Counted from the stretch's first letter, positions 15,203-23,518 are shown. The stretch: 36,623 nucleotides of DNA from Actinomycetota bacterium (GCA_005884005.1 VAWI01000054.1:1-36623); one strand, 5' to 3'. Made by a program: numbers and translations. The notes: a model not told the origin generated them from the sequence alone.

Positions 15203-16450
15203 TCAGGCGGGAGTGGTTTCCCCGCGGACGTGTGGCAACTGGGGCAGAGCGGCGATCGCGACGACCGCCGTGACGGTGCCGGCGACCGCGAAGGCGAGCT
15301 CGGTCCCCCCGGTCGCGGCGAGCCAACCGGTCAAGATCCCGCCGAGCGGAGCGAGGCCGTTGAAGGCGAAGTAGTAGAAGCCGATCACGCGCCCCCGCAG
15401 GTGATCCGGCGCGCGCAGCTGGAGCACCGTATTCGAGTTCGCCGTGTAGAGCGTGAAGCAGACGCCGGCGATGAAGAGGAGGACGATCGCCGGGCCGAGC
15501 GAGTGCTGCGGCGCGAGCACCAACTCTGCGAGGCCGAGCCCGCCCGCGCCGGCGATGATTGCCTTCCAGCTCGCACGCGACAGCGCGGCCGACAGCAGGC
15601 CGCCGACCAGCGCGCCGGCTCCGAAGCAGGCTGCGACCAAGCCGAAAACACCGGGACCGGAGTCCAGCGTCCGGCGGGCCAGCACCGGCAGCAGCACGTT
15701 GAAGTTCATCGCGATCGTCGAGATCGCGACCAGCATCGTCAGCACGAGCCGGACGTGCGGGCTCTCGCGCGCGTACGCGACACCCTCCCGGAGGCCGCCG
15801 AGCAGGGTCGGCAGGTGCTCCCGCGGGGCGAATGCGACGAGCTTGCTCGTGTCCATCAGCCGCAGGCCGGCGAGTACCGCCACGAAGCTGGCGGCGTTGA
15901 TTGCGAAGGCGGGGCCGACGCCGAAGCCCGCGATCAGCAGGCCGCCGATGCCGGGCCCGACGATCCGCGCGGCATTGAAGAGCGAGGAGTTGAGCGCGAC
16001 CGCGTTCGGCAGCTCGTCTCGGCCGACCATCTTGAAGGTCAGCTGCTGGCGGGACGGCGCGTCGAGCACGAGCACGATCCCCGTCAGCAGGGCGAGCGTG
16101 TAGACCATCCAAACCTGGACGACGCCGGCGAGGACCACTCCCGCGAGCGTCGCCGCGATCACCATCCTGATCGCCTGCGTGACGACGACCGTTCGCCAGG
16201 TGTCGAGCCGGTCGACGATCACGCCGGCCATCAGCCCGAGAACGCTGAAAGGCACGAACTGACAGGCCGCGAGCAATCCGACCGCGAACGCCGAATGGGT
16301 GAGGGCGAGCACGAGCCAAGCCTGCGCAACCTTGTCGATCCATGTACCGCTCTGCGAGACAGCCTGGCCGATGAAGTAGAGCCGGTAGTTCCGGTGCATA
16401 CGCAGGCTCGCGAATGCCCGGCGGTTGATCGTGAGGATGGCGGCGGTCAC
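15203..16450 (-). CDS. MFS exporter (EntS/MFS_3 type)
   Basis: A 415-residue transporter with about twelve membrane segments. The start NYRLYFIGQAVSQSGTWIDK and QAWLVLALTHSAFAVG, the motif A-like GVIVDRLDTWRTVV, 'DAPSRQQL' and 'NAVALNSSLFNAARIVGPGI' are signatures of the MFS_3 (enterobactin/multidrug exporter) family. It has lost no expected segment. It follows the MarR gene with a 4-bp GTGA overlap (16447-16450), so the two are one transcript controlled by the operator at 16890-16910. The probable role is efflux of the ligand sensed by the MarR protein; the ligand is unknown. Confidence 0.9.
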   Translation of the reverse strand: MTAAILTINRRAFASLRMHRNYRLYFIGQAVSQSGTWIDKVAQAWLVLALTHSAFAVGLLAACQFVPFSVLGLMAGVIVDRLDTWRTVVVTQAIRMVIAATLAGVVLAGVVQVWMVYTLALLTGIVLVLDAPSRQQLTFKMVGRDELPNAVALNSSLFNAARIVGPGIGGLLIAGFGVGPAFAINAASFVAVLAGLRLMDTSKLVAFAPREHLPTLLGGLREGVAYARESPHVRLVLTMLVAISTIAMNFNVLLPVLARRTLDSGPGVFGLVAACFGAGALVGGLLSAALSRASWKAIIAGAGGLGLAELVLAPQHSLGPAIVLLFIAGVCFTLYTANSNTVLQLRAPDHLRGRVIGFYYFAFNGLAPLGGILTGWLAATGGTELAFAVAGTVTAVVAIAALPQLPHVRGETTPA

Positions 16451-16887
16451 TCGTCGATCAGCACTTGCAGCGGCTCGATCGCCGCGTCAACCGCCTCGAG
16501 CTCCGCCTCGGAAAGGCCCTGCAGCCGAGCCGCTAGCCACGCGGTCCGGCGCGATTTGACTGATCGGAGCACGCGCTCGCCTTCCCCCGAGACGCGGAGG
16601 CCCACCCGCCGGCGGTCCTCGCCCGAAGGCTCCCGCAGGATCAGCCCCGCCGCTTCGAGGCGCCCGACGTACTTCGACATTCCGGGCGCGGACATGCGCT
16701 CGAGGGTTGCGAGCTCACGCACCCCGATCCCCGGCTGGCGCTGAATCGTGAAGAGAAGAGACGCCTGGCCCCCGGTGACGCCGAGCGAGTGAATCTCCCG
16801 GCGGAGGTGGCGATTGAGCTTCAAGAGAACCGGCCGGAGCCGGTTCGCGACGGTGACGGGATCGGTGGCTGTTGCAAGTGTTGGCAT
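16447..16887 (-). CDS. MarR-family repressor
   Basis: This 146-residue winged-helix regulator contains the MarR core: dimerisation helices at both ends, recognition region 'LATLERMSAPGMSKYVGRLE' (about 60-79) and the wing with SGEDRRRVGLRVSGEG (about 87-102). Its ATG at 16887 lies 2 bp from a perfect palindrome, so it almost certainly represses itself and the overlapping MFS gene. There is no Shine-Dalgarno between palindrome and ATG, which points to a leaderless or near-leaderless mRNA. Confidence 0.9.
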   Translation of the reverse strand: MPTLATATDPVTVANRLRPVLLKLNRHLRREIHSLGVTGGQASLLFTIQRQPGIGVRELATLERMSAPGMSKYVGRLEAAGLILREPSGEDRRRVGLRVSGEGERVLRSVKSRRTAWLAARLQGLSEAELEAVDAAIEPLQVLIDE

Positions 16888-16889
16888 AA

Positions 16890-16910
16890 ACCGTTAACCA
16901 AGTTAACGGT
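16890..16910 (-). promoter_or_regulatory. MarR operator overlapping the promoter
   Basis: ACCGTTAAC-CAA-GTTAACGGT is a perfect 9+3+9 inverted repeat (plus-strand reading) ending 2 bp before the MarR start codon. The minus-strand TAACTT inside it is a candidate -10 box. A repressor bound here would block transcription initiation of marR-MFS. The size and TTAAC half-sites suit a MarR dimer. Confidence 0.75.
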
Positions 16911-16972
16911 AGCAGCAGCAGGGGACTTGAGCCCGACCGGATGGGTCGTGTCGAGCCGGACTAGCTCTCGGA

Positions 16973-17178
16973 GTCTGCGAGGCGCCGCTTGCGGCGCCGG
17001 TCTAGAGGCCGTGCGGGCTGTGCCCGTGCGGCCGTCTCGACCCGGCTCTTGGTCGACCGCGGGTACGCCTCAGTCGGCCGCGTCTGCAAGGCGCCGCTTG
17101 CGGCGCCGGTCTAGAGGCCGTGCGGGCTGTGCCCGTGCGGCCGTCTCGACCCGGCTCTTGGTCGACCGCGGGTACGCC
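16973..17178. repeat. two tandem structured 97-bp units (period 109 bp)
   Basis: Bases 16973-17069 and 17082-17178 are identical except for one position (G 16979, A 17088). Each unit holds three hairpins. In unit 1 they are GGCGCCGC/GCGGCGCC (16981-16998), a 12-bp stem at 17007-17033 with a TGT loop, and TCGACC/GGTCGA (17037-17056). In the plus-strand RNA the middle stem pairs fully with two G-U wobbles; in the minus-strand RNA those become A-C mismatches. Each unit is followed, and the first preceded, by a sequence like the 3' end of the neighbouring gene at 17180. The function may be a terminator array, a structured RNA or a mobile repeat. Confidence 0.85.
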
Positions 17179-17179
17179 C

Positions 17180-17695
17180 TTAATCGGCTGAGTCTGCCCG
17201 CAGCAGATCGACCGACACGATCGTCTCGGGGTTGATGAACCTGCAGTTGAAGAACGGCCACTCGCCGTCCTCCTTCGTCAGGTCGGCGACGACGGCGTGA
17301 CCCAGAGCGGCTGCCTTGTCGGAGCCTTCGGTCTCGCCCGCCGTGATCAAGTCGCCGTTTGTCAGTCGGATCGCGATCCTGTACCGAGCCTCTGCCGCCG
17401 GCGGAGGGACGTCGGTTTCGGGCGGCGGTTCCGGCGCCGCCTGCACAGCGGGTGGGGGAGGAGCTTCGATCCCGTAGGCCGCGCGGAGGTCGGCAACTTC
17501 ATCCGCGGAGACCCAGCCGCGCTCGACGATGATGTCGAGAACCGGCTGGCCGGTCTCGAGGCGGTCACGATGCGCCTGCGCCAGTTGGCCCATCGACAGC
17601 TTTCCGGCCTCGACGAGCTCGGCTTCCGGCGGTGGACGCAACGGAGCCGGCCCTTCGGGGACCTCGAGAGGGATCGGTGCAGGTTGGAGACTCAT
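17180..17695 (-). CDS. GspE-N-like domain protein
   Basis: A 171-residue soluble protein. Residues about 25-75 (VEAGKLSMGQLAQAHRDRLE, then VLDIIVERGWVSADEVADL) resemble the N-terminal helical domain of type II secretion/type IV pilus ATPases, which also occurs alone or in c-di-GMP-related proteins. A Pro/Ala-rich linker (76-104) leads to a small alpha/beta domain (105-171: YRIAIRLTNGDLITAGETEG…FFNCRFINPETIVSVDLL) that I do not recognise by name. No ATPase motifs exist. It is divergent from the PASTA gene. Its last codons ADSAD-stop are echoed in the downstream tandem repeats. Confidence 0.65.
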   Translation of the reverse strand: MSLQPAPIPLEVPEGPAPLRPPPEAELVEAGKLSMGQLAQAHRDRLETGQPVLDIIVERGWVSADEVADLRAAYGIEAPPPPAVQAAPEPPPETDVPPPAAEARYRIAIRLTNGDLITAGETEGSDKAAALGHAVVADLTKEDGEWPFFNCRFINPETIVSVDLLRADSAD

Positions 17696-17818
17696 TCGCC
17701 GCAGTGACGGAGCAAACCTCCGCCGGCTCTCTTTATCGGCGATGGCGCGACTCCTTGCGTCCCTCTAAAGGTTGATGTCTGCGTTTCGCGCCCTTCCGAC
17801 GCGGCTAGGAAGGCATGA

Positions 17819-19078
17819 ATGCGCCTTCGGCGGAGACCGGCAAGACGCACACGTGTCGACGAGGAGACCGCGGGCCGGCCGATCGTCGAGGAAGACCAGT
17901 TCGTACCGCCTCGGCGGCCGCCGTTTCCCGAGATCTGGCCCTGGCTCCTGCTGCTCCTGCTGCTCGTGATCGGCGGGTTGCTCGCCGCGTACTTTCTGAC
18001 GCGCGACAACGACCACCACAAGAAGAGCTCAGCGTCCGCGGTCAGCGTTCCTGCAGTCGTCGGAATGAAGCAGAGCGACGCCGTCCGGCGGTTGGACGAA
18101 CGCGGACTCGTCCCGCAACTGGTCTCGCGGCCGAGCAAATTCCCCTCCGGAACCGTGTTCGCACAGGATCCGGGCGCGGGCACGCAGCTCGACCGGGGGT
18201 CGCGCGTCACCGTGTCGGTCTCGGCCGCGGCGCTGACACAGGTGCCGAACGTCGTCGGCTCCAAGACCGCCGCTGCCGTTTCGCGCCTGAAGGCGGTGGG
18301 TTTGCAGTCGCAGGTGACCACGGTTCCGGGGCAGGCTGCGCCCGGCGTCGTTCTGAAAGAAAACCCGGCGGCTGGAACGAAAGTCGCGAAAGGCTCGACC
18401 GTCTCGCTGCGGGTCTCCAAGGGACAGACCGTCGTGCCGGACGTGCGCGGCCAGCCGGCGTCGGATGCGAAGGTGGCCCTACGAGCAGCTGGCCTCATTC
18501 CGGTGGTATTCAAGGTGCCCGGCGTCGAGCCAAAGGGGACGGTGACCGCCCAGAAGCCATTGCCGAACAAGAAGGTGGCGCGGGGCTCGAAGGTGCGCAT
18601 CAACGTTTCGGCAGGCTCAGGCGGCTCCGGAGGAGTAACGACCGGCGGCGCGACGACCGTTCCCGCAACTCAGACGGTCAGGGTGCCGAACGTCGTCGGG
18701 CTCCAGCAGACGGTCGCGCAGCGGCGGTTGCACTCGGTGGGGCTCGGCGCGCGTGTGAAGTACGTCTCGTCGCAAAAGCCGTCCGGCCAGGTCATCGCCG
18801 AGAGCCCGGCGGCGGGCACGGCGGTGAGAAAGGGCTCAACGGTGCAGATCTCGGTCTCGCGCGGCCCGAGCGCCACCAGTTCGCAGGTTCCCAACGTGGT
18901 CGGCCAGGATCAGCAGACGGCGACGAACACGCTGCAAAACGCTGGTTTTCAAGTCCAGGTGATCATGGTGCCGCCTCCCGACCCGAGTCAGAGCGGCCTA
19001 GTCGTAGACGAGCAGCCCGCCGGTGGCACCCGCGCGCCCGACGGCTCGACCGTGACGATCTACGTCGGTTCGAGTTGA
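17819..19078 (+). CDS. membrane-anchored PASTA-repeat protein without kinase domain
   Basis: A 419-residue type II-like membrane protein. A basic/Pro N-terminus (1-38) and one strong helix (WPWLLLLLLLVIGGLLAAYF, about 41-60) precede five PASTA domains at roughly 70-137, 139-206, 207-271, 288-352 and 356-419. Each begins VP(N/D/A)V(V/R)G and ends with G(T)xV…G(S)xV-VSVS. A Gly/Ser/Thr linker separates domains 3 and 4. PASTA domains bind peptidoglycan muropeptides and usually belong to PknB-type Ser/Thr kinases or class A PBPs; neither catalytic part is present. ATG 17819 follows AGGAAGG. It may be a cell-wall sensor or scaffold; the function is inferred. Confidence 0.88.
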   Translation: MRLRRRPARRTRVDEETAGRPIVEEDQFVPPRRPPFPEIWPWLLLLLLLVIGGLLAAYFLTRDNDHHKKSSASAVSVPAVVGMKQSDAVRRLDERGLVPQLVSRPSKFPSGTVFAQDPGAGTQLDRGSRVTVSVSAAALTQVPNVVGSKTAAAVSRLKAVGLQSQVTTVPGQAAPGVVLKENPAAGTKVAKGSTVSLRVSKGQTVVPDVRGQPASDAKVALRAAGLIPVVFKVPGVEPKGTVTAQKPLPNKKVARGSKVRINVSAGSGGSGGVTTGGATTVPATQTVRVPNVVGLQQTVAQRRLHSVGLGARVKYVSSQKPSGQVIAESPAAGTAVRKGSTVQISVSRGPSATSSQVPNVVGQDQQTATNTLQNAGFQVQVIMVPPPDPSQSGLVVDEQPAGGTRAPDGSTVTIYVGSS

Positions 19079-19282
19079 CCCGGCCCCTCGTCCGATTCGA
19101 GACGCCGTTCCGGGACGAAACCAAGCAACAGTGTGTTCCTTAGTTCTGTACGGCTCGCACTCGAGCCCGGCCGAGTTAGCGGCGGCGCGTCAGTGCTGAA
19201 TGGGCCCGCAAGAGCTGCGCCCAGGCCTGACCCTCGGGGGTCTCGCGGCCGGCTCGGGGCTCGACTCGTTGGGCGCTTAAAA

Positions 19283-19732
19283 TCAGTCGGCCGGCCGAAG
19301 ATGCGCGGCAGCGCGGGCGAGGATGTCTCGCAGGGCTCGCTGGTCGGCCTCGCTCAGGGCCGCGATCGCGTCCGGCGGCTGGCTCATCAGCTCCATCACC
19401 TGCTCGCGCAGCTTCATCCCGCTCGGCGTGATCGTCAGCGCCTTCACGCGGCGGTCGCCCTCCAAGCTTTGCCGTCGCACGAGGCCCCGCACCTCGAGGC
19501 GATCGGCAATCCCGGTCACGTTCGATGCGTCGCAGAAAAGACGCTCGGCGAGGGCGCTCATCGGCATCGGCTCGTCCGGATCGAGGATCCGGAGGGCGTG
19601 AGCTTGACTGAAGCTCAGCCCAAGCTCGGCGAGCCTCGCACCGACCTTGGTTCGCTGCACCATCCCCAGCTCGAAGAAGAACTTTTGAGCCTCGTGCGCC
19701 GGACTGGGTCTCGTCTTCGCCTGCACCGTCAT
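19283..19732 (-). CDS. MarR-family repressor of the adjacent ABC exporter
   Basis: A 149-residue MarR regulator. The winged-helix region is MSALAERLFCDASNVTGIAD with wing SLEGDRRVKALTITPSG, flanked by dimerisation helices. A Cys (in LFCDAS) lies in the DNA-recognition region and might sense oxidation. It is divergent from a three-gene ABC exporter; the 66-bp gap contains a -35/-10 pair for the exporter and a small palindrome, so it probably represses both directions. It converges on the PASTA gene; the 204-bp gap between them (19079-19282) shows nothing I can name. Confidence 0.88.
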   Translation of the reverse strand: MTVQAKTRPSPAHEAQKFFFELGMVQRTKVGARLAELGLSFSQAHALRILDPDEPMPMSALAERLFCDASNVTGIADRLEVRGLVRRQSLEGDRRVKALTITPSGMKLREQVMELMSQPPDAIAALSEADQRALRDILARAAAHLRPAD

Positions 19733-19748
19733 AGCCGTATCTTACTTG

Positions 19749-19789
19749 AACTAGTAGTTATTTGACAACCTCAAGCATTTGGGTAGGCT
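19749..19789 (+). promoter_or_regulatory. promoter and candidate operator of the ABC exporter operon
   Basis: A consensus -35 TTGACA (19762-19767) is followed after 16 bp by TAGGCT (19784-19789), and the ATG of the ATPase gene lies 9 bp later, so the transcript is leaderless or nearly so. AACT-AGT-AGTT (19749-19759), just before the -35, is a short inverted repeat and a candidate site for the divergent MarR protein. Confidence 0.6.
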
Positions 19790-19798
19790 TCTGCGCCG

Positions 19799-20794
19799 AT
19801 GAGCGATTACGCGATCGAGGCAACCCAGCTTGTCAGGGAGTTCAAGAACGGTCCGCGAGCGGTGGATGGGATCGACCTCTGGGTTGCCCCAGGAGAGATC
19901 TACGGCTTCCTCGGGCCGAACGGCGCCGGCAAATCGACGACCGTGCACATGCTGACCACGCTGCTTCCGCCAACGTCCGGTAGCGCGCGGGTGGCGGGCT
20001 ACGACGTCGTCTCAGAGGGGTCCCACGTGCGGTCAGCGATCGGAGCCGCGTTGCAGGAGGCCGCGCTCGATCCGCTCCTGACCGGGCGCGAGCACCTTCG
20101 GCTGCAGGCTTCGCTGCAGGCTCTACCGCGCGGCGAACGCAACCAGCGCGCCGACGAGCTGATCGCCCGCGTCGGGCTGACACATGCTGCCGACCGCAAG
20201 GTCCGCGGCTACTCGGGCGGGATGAAGCGCAGGCTCGACCTCGCGATGGCACTCGTCCACAGGCCAAGCGTGCTCTTCCTCGACGAACCGACCACCGGGC
20301 TCGACATTCAGAGCCGTACCGCGCTTTGGGACGAGGTCGCGCGGCTCGCGCGCGAGGACGAGGTCACCGTCTTCCTGACCACCCAGTACCTCGAAGAGGC
20401 GGACGTCCTCGCCGATCGCGTCGGGATCATCGACCACGGCCACATCGTTGCCGAGGGAACGACCGACGAGCTGAAGGCAGAGGTCGGCCGGCCGACTGTC
20501 GAGGCAATTCCGGCCGATCCCGAGGAGGCGCCGCAGCTGGCCGAGATTTTCGGCCGTTTCGGGGACCCCTGTGGATCCACGAAAGGGGTCGCCGTTCGGC
20601 TCCGAACGGGAGAGACCGACCTTGCGGACATCGTGCGGGCGCTCGACGACGCGGGGATCGAGGTGGCGAACCTGCAAATTCACCAACCGACGCTGGACGA
20701 CGTCTTCCTCGCCAAGACAGGCCGCTCGCTCGAAGGTTCCGACGACGAAGAAACCGAGCCGTCCCGGGGCGAGCTCGCCGCCGAACCTGCTTGA
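19799..20794 (+). CDS. ABC exporter ATP-binding protein (DrrA family)
   Basis: This 331-residue ATPase subunit has Walker A GPNGAGKST (39-47), signature YSGGMKRR (138-145), Walker B LFLDEP (159-164) and the DrrA-type switch TTQYLEEAD with Gln196 where most ABC proteins have His. The C-terminal domain ends with HQPTLDDVFLAKTGRSLEG, then an acidic tail rich in Glu/Asp. The ATG is downstream of a good promoter and lacks a Shine-Dalgarno, fitting leaderless translation. It probably energises export by the two permeases encoded next; the substrate is unknown, perhaps a drug sensed by the MarR protein. Confidence 0.92.
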   Translation: MSDYAIEATQLVREFKNGPRAVDGIDLWVAPGEIYGFLGPNGAGKSTTVHMLTTLLPPTSGSARVAGYDVVSEGSHVRSAIGAALQEAALDPLLTGREHLRLQASLQALPRGERNQRADELIARVGLTHAADRKVRGYSGGMKRRLDLAMALVHRPSVLFLDEPTTGLDIQSRTALWDEVARLAREDEVTVFLTTQYLEEADVLADRVGIIDHGHIVAEGTTDELKAEVGRPTVEAIPADPEEAPQLAEIFGRFGDPCGSTKGVAVRLRTGETDLADIVRALDDAGIEVANLQIHQPTLDDVFLAKTGRSLEGSDDEETEPSRGELAAEPA

Positions 20795-21567
20795 GCGTTT
20801 TCGCCGATCAGGTCTTCTTGCTCGCGCGCCGCTCGGTTGTGCGCACGATCCGCCAGCCGGCAAACGTCATCGCACCGCTGCTCTTTCCGCTGATGCTGCT
20901 CGCGGTCAACTCCGGCGGCCTCGAGGCGGAGACGCGCCTCCCCGGCTTTCCGACCAGCTCCTTTGTCGCCTTTGCGCTGGCCGTGCCATTCATCCAGGGA
21001 GCGCTGTTCGCGACCATGAACGCGGGCACGGACCTCGCGCGCGACATCCAGACCGGCTTTCTCAACCGACTTTCGCTGACGCCGATGCGCGGGGTTGCCC
21101 TGCTCGGAGGCCAGCTCGGCGGGGTCGTGACGATGGGCGTCGTCCAGGCGGCCGTCTATCTCTCGGTCGGTTACCTCGTCGGCGTTCGGTTCGCATCGGG
21201 GGCGCTCGGGGTGCTGGTGCTCTTCGCCTTCGCCTTGCTCGTGTCGCTCGGTTTCGGGGCGCTAGGCGCTTTCGCCGCGCTTCGCACCGGTTCGGGCGAG
21301 GCGGTGCAGAGCCTCTTCCCGGCGTTCTTCGTGTTCCTGTTCCTCTCGTCGATGAACATCCCGCGCAACCTGATCGAGACGACCTGGTTCCGGGATGTCG
21401 CTACCGCGAATCCGGTCTCCTACCTGATCGAGTGCGTCCGGAGCCTGATCATCACGGGGTGGGACGCCGAGGCCCTTGCCCTTGGTTTTGGGATCGCCGC
21501 GGCGATAACGGTCGTCTCGCTCGCCTTGGCGAGCTGGGCGCTTCGCGTGAGGATGGCGCGGACATGA
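20791..21567 (+). CDS. ABC-2 type permease, first of two
   Basis: A 258-residue membrane protein with about six helices. It starts at TTG 20791, overlapping the ATPase stop (TTGA), since the protein opening SVFADQVFLLARRSVVRTIR is the usual cytoplasmic start of DrrB-like permeases. The loop DIQTGFLNRLSLTPMRG is the conserved ABC-2 amphipathic signature. 'ANPVSYLIECVRSLIITGW' near the end is typical. It probably forms a heterodimer with the permease encoded next. Confidence 0.88.
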   Translation: MSVFADQVFLLARRSVVRTIRQPANVIAPLLFPLMLLAVNSGGLEAETRLPGFPTSSFVAFALAVPFIQGALFATMNAGTDLARDIQTGFLNRLSLTPMRGVALLGGQLGGVVTMGVVQAAVYLSVGYLVGVRFASGALGVLVLFAFALLVSLGFGALGAFAALRTGSGEAVQSLFPAFFVFLFLSSMNIPRNLIETTWFRDVATANPVSYLIECVRSLIITGWDAEALALGFGIAAAITVVSLALASWALRVRMART

Positions 21568-22331
21568 GGTCGCTCGCTGTTGCGCGCGCTGTCGCCTGGC
21601 GAACGCTGCACAACGTCTTCACGAACCCGTCGCTGTTCATCCCCTCGCTCGTCTTCCCGCTCTTCTTTTTCACCGCGTTTGCGGGCGGGCTCTCGCGCGT
21701 TCGCGACGTTCCGGGCTTCGACTACAAGGAGGGCTACACGGCTTTCCAGTTCGTCTTCGTGCTGCTGCAGTCGGCGGCCTTCGGCGGCGTCTTCACTGGG
21801 TTCGGGATCGCGCGAGACTTCGAGAGCGGCTTCGCCCGGCGGCTGCTGCTCGCGGCGCCCAACCGCTCCGGGATCGTGCTCGGATACGCGATCGCGGCGC
21901 TCGGGCGGTGGGCGGTGACTGCGGCGGTCCTGACCGGGATCGCGCTGGCGGTCGGCATGCACATCGGCGGCAGCGGGATCGACGTGATCGGCCTCTACAC
22001 GCTCGCGGTGATCCTCAACGCCGCAGCCTTGCTCTGGGCGGCCGGAGTTGCAATGCGACTGCGGACGATGCAGGCCGGACCGATCATGCAGATGCCGGTC
22101 TTCCTGGTGCTCTTCTTCGCCCCGGTCTACGTGCCGCTCTCGCTGCTCCAGGGGTGGATCCACGGCGTTGCAGTCGTCAATCCGCTCACGCGTGTGCTCG
22201 AGGCGGGCCGCGGCTTCCTCGCCGGCACTCCGACCGAGGTCGGCGCAGCTTTCGCGGCGGCGGCGGCGCTGGCGGTTGCGTTCTCGCTCTGGGCTTTCCG
22301 CGGCCTGCGCAAGGCCGAAGCTGCCGGCTAG
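21564..22331 (+). CDS. ABC-2 type permease, second of two
   Basis: A 255-residue permease beginning at ATG 21564, overlapping the previous stop by 4 bp (ATGA). It has six hydrophobic segments and the ABC-2 signature DFESGFARRLLLAAPNRSG, followed later by the conserved VVNPLTRVLEAGRGFLAG. It differs enough from its neighbour to suggest an old duplication and a heteromeric transporter. Its stop is 5 bp from the end of the convergent collagen-like gene, and I see no hairpin in that gap. Confidence 0.88.
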   Translation: MRSLAVARAVAWRTLHNVFTNPSLFIPSLVFPLFFFTAFAGGLSRVRDVPGFDYKEGYTAFQFVFVLLQSAAFGGVFTGFGIARDFESGFARRLLLAAPNRSGIVLGYAIAALGRWAVTAAVLTGIALAVGMHIGGSGIDVIGLYTLAVILNAAALLWAAGVAMRLRTMQAGPIMQMPVFLVLFFAPVYVPLSLLQGWIHGVAVVNPLTRVLEAGRGFLAGTPTEVGAAFAAAAALAVAFSLWAFRGLRKAEAAG

Positions 22332-22336
22332 GTCCG

Positions 22337-23323
22337 TCAGCCTGCGACATTCGGCGCTCCGGGCGTCGGCGCTGTCGTGACCGCCAAGTCGGCGCTGTTG
22401 TCATCCGTGTCGCGGCCGTCGGGGAGCCGGATATCGCTGGAACCCGGGGCCGCGGTCGACGGTGGCGCCGCCGCCGGGTGCGTCTCGACGAAGGCGTTCG
22501 TGGCGGTGCCGTAGCCGACCGAGTCGACGAGCTTGCCGCCCGCGTCGCGGAGCCCGATGCCGCCCGCGGTCGCGGCGAGCCCCGCCGAGAACGTCTGGTC
22601 GGCCTTCTTCGCGCCTCCGTAACTGCTGCCGCCGAAGAGGTAGAACGCGCCCGGTCCGAGCATCGTCCCGTCCGGGATCGTCGCCAGCGCGACGTCGCTC
22701 GTTCCCGCTCCGGAGCGGTAGACCAGCTTGTAGCCGCTGAGGTCGACCGCACTCGTGCCGGCGTTGACGAGCTCGACGAACTCGTCAGTCGCGGTCGCGG
22801 TTGTGCCCGTCGAGAACTCGTTTACGCGAACGGCCGCGTCGGTTGCGGTTGCCGTACAGGTGAAGAGGGCGTGCGCCGAGGTGTCGTATGTGAGGGTCAC
22901 GGTGCCGTTGCGGCCGCCGGCCCTGCAGGCGATGCCGTTCAGCCTCTCGAGCGCGTCGATGCTCGTGCCTGGATCGCCTTTCGGTCCCTGCGGCCCGCGC
23001 TCGCCCTGCGGGCCTACCGGGCCTGGCGGTCCCTGGGCGCCGTCCGTCCCGGGGGCTCCGTCGGCCCCGGCCGGACCGACCGGCCCCGCCGGCCCCGCAG
23101 GGCCGGGCTCTCCCTGCGCCCCGCGCACGTTCCAGGAGATCGGCCGCTCGGCTTGACGGCAGTTGGCCGGTTTGGCAACGAGTCGCAGGCGCCCATGCTT
23201 ACCGGCGCAAGCCTGAATGGTCGTCGCGGTCTCGTGCGGCGCGCGGGTCACGGCGACGGCGCCACCGGCCGGAGCGGCGACGAGCAGAGTGAGCAGAAGT
23301 GCGCGAAGCGGCGTTCCAGGCAC
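22337..23323 (-). CDS. secreted collagen-like protein with lamin-tail domain
   Basis: A 328-residue exported protein. GTG 23323 follows AAGGAGG at 5 bp, which fixes the start. A signal peptide ([20 protein letters not shown]) leads to a short domain with two Cys, then 17 uninterrupted Gly-X-Y triplets (about residues 68-119) forming a collagen triple-helix segment. The last ~160 residues are a lamin-tail (LTD) beta-sandwich ([35 protein letters not shown]). LTDs in bacteria occur on secreted nucleases and surface proteins. The protein probably trimerises outside the cell. The exact role is unknown. Confidence 0.85.
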   Translation of the reverse strand: MPGTPLRALLLTLLVAAPAGGAVAVTRAPHETATTIQACAGKHGRLRLVAKPANCRQAERPISWNVRGAQGEPGPAGPAGPVGPAGADGAPGTDGAQGPPGPVGPQGERGPQGPKGDPGTSIDALERLNGIACRAGGRNGTVTLTYDTSAHALFTCTATATDAAVRVNEFSTGTTATATDEFVELVNAGTSAVDLSGYKLVYRSGAGTSDVALATIPDGTMLGPGAFYLFGGSSYGGAKKADQTFSAGLAATAGGIGLRDAGGKLVDSVGYGTATNAFVETHPAAAPPSTAAPGSSDIRLPDGRDTDDNSADLAVTTAPTPGAPNVAG

Positions 23324-23518
23324 AGATCCTCCTTCGGGTCGGTGCCTTCGTGGTAGCCGCCGCGAAGCCAATCGGCCAGCGTACGTCGCGCTTTTGACAC
23401 GGAACTATTTGAGCTGCGTACCACCTTGTTCCCGAAGGCGGCGGTCTGCGATCGCGCGATTCCACCGCCGCGACCGACATGGCGGGCGCGGCGCACGAAC
23501 GTTTGCTTAGACACCGAA

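Noticed and set aside
15053-16744. 563-codon plus-strand open frame across the MFS and MarR genes
   Set aside because: It runs antisense through three convincing genes and has a low-complexity Arg/Asp/Glu/Gln composition typical of high-GC shadows.
16973-17178. CRISPR array
   Set aside because: Only two units, repeat far longer than spacer (97 versus 12 bp), and no cas genes.
19079-19282. Structured RNA in the gap between the PASTA and MarR genes
   Set aside because: GC-rich partial complementarity (around 19170 and 19250) is too imperfect to support a call.
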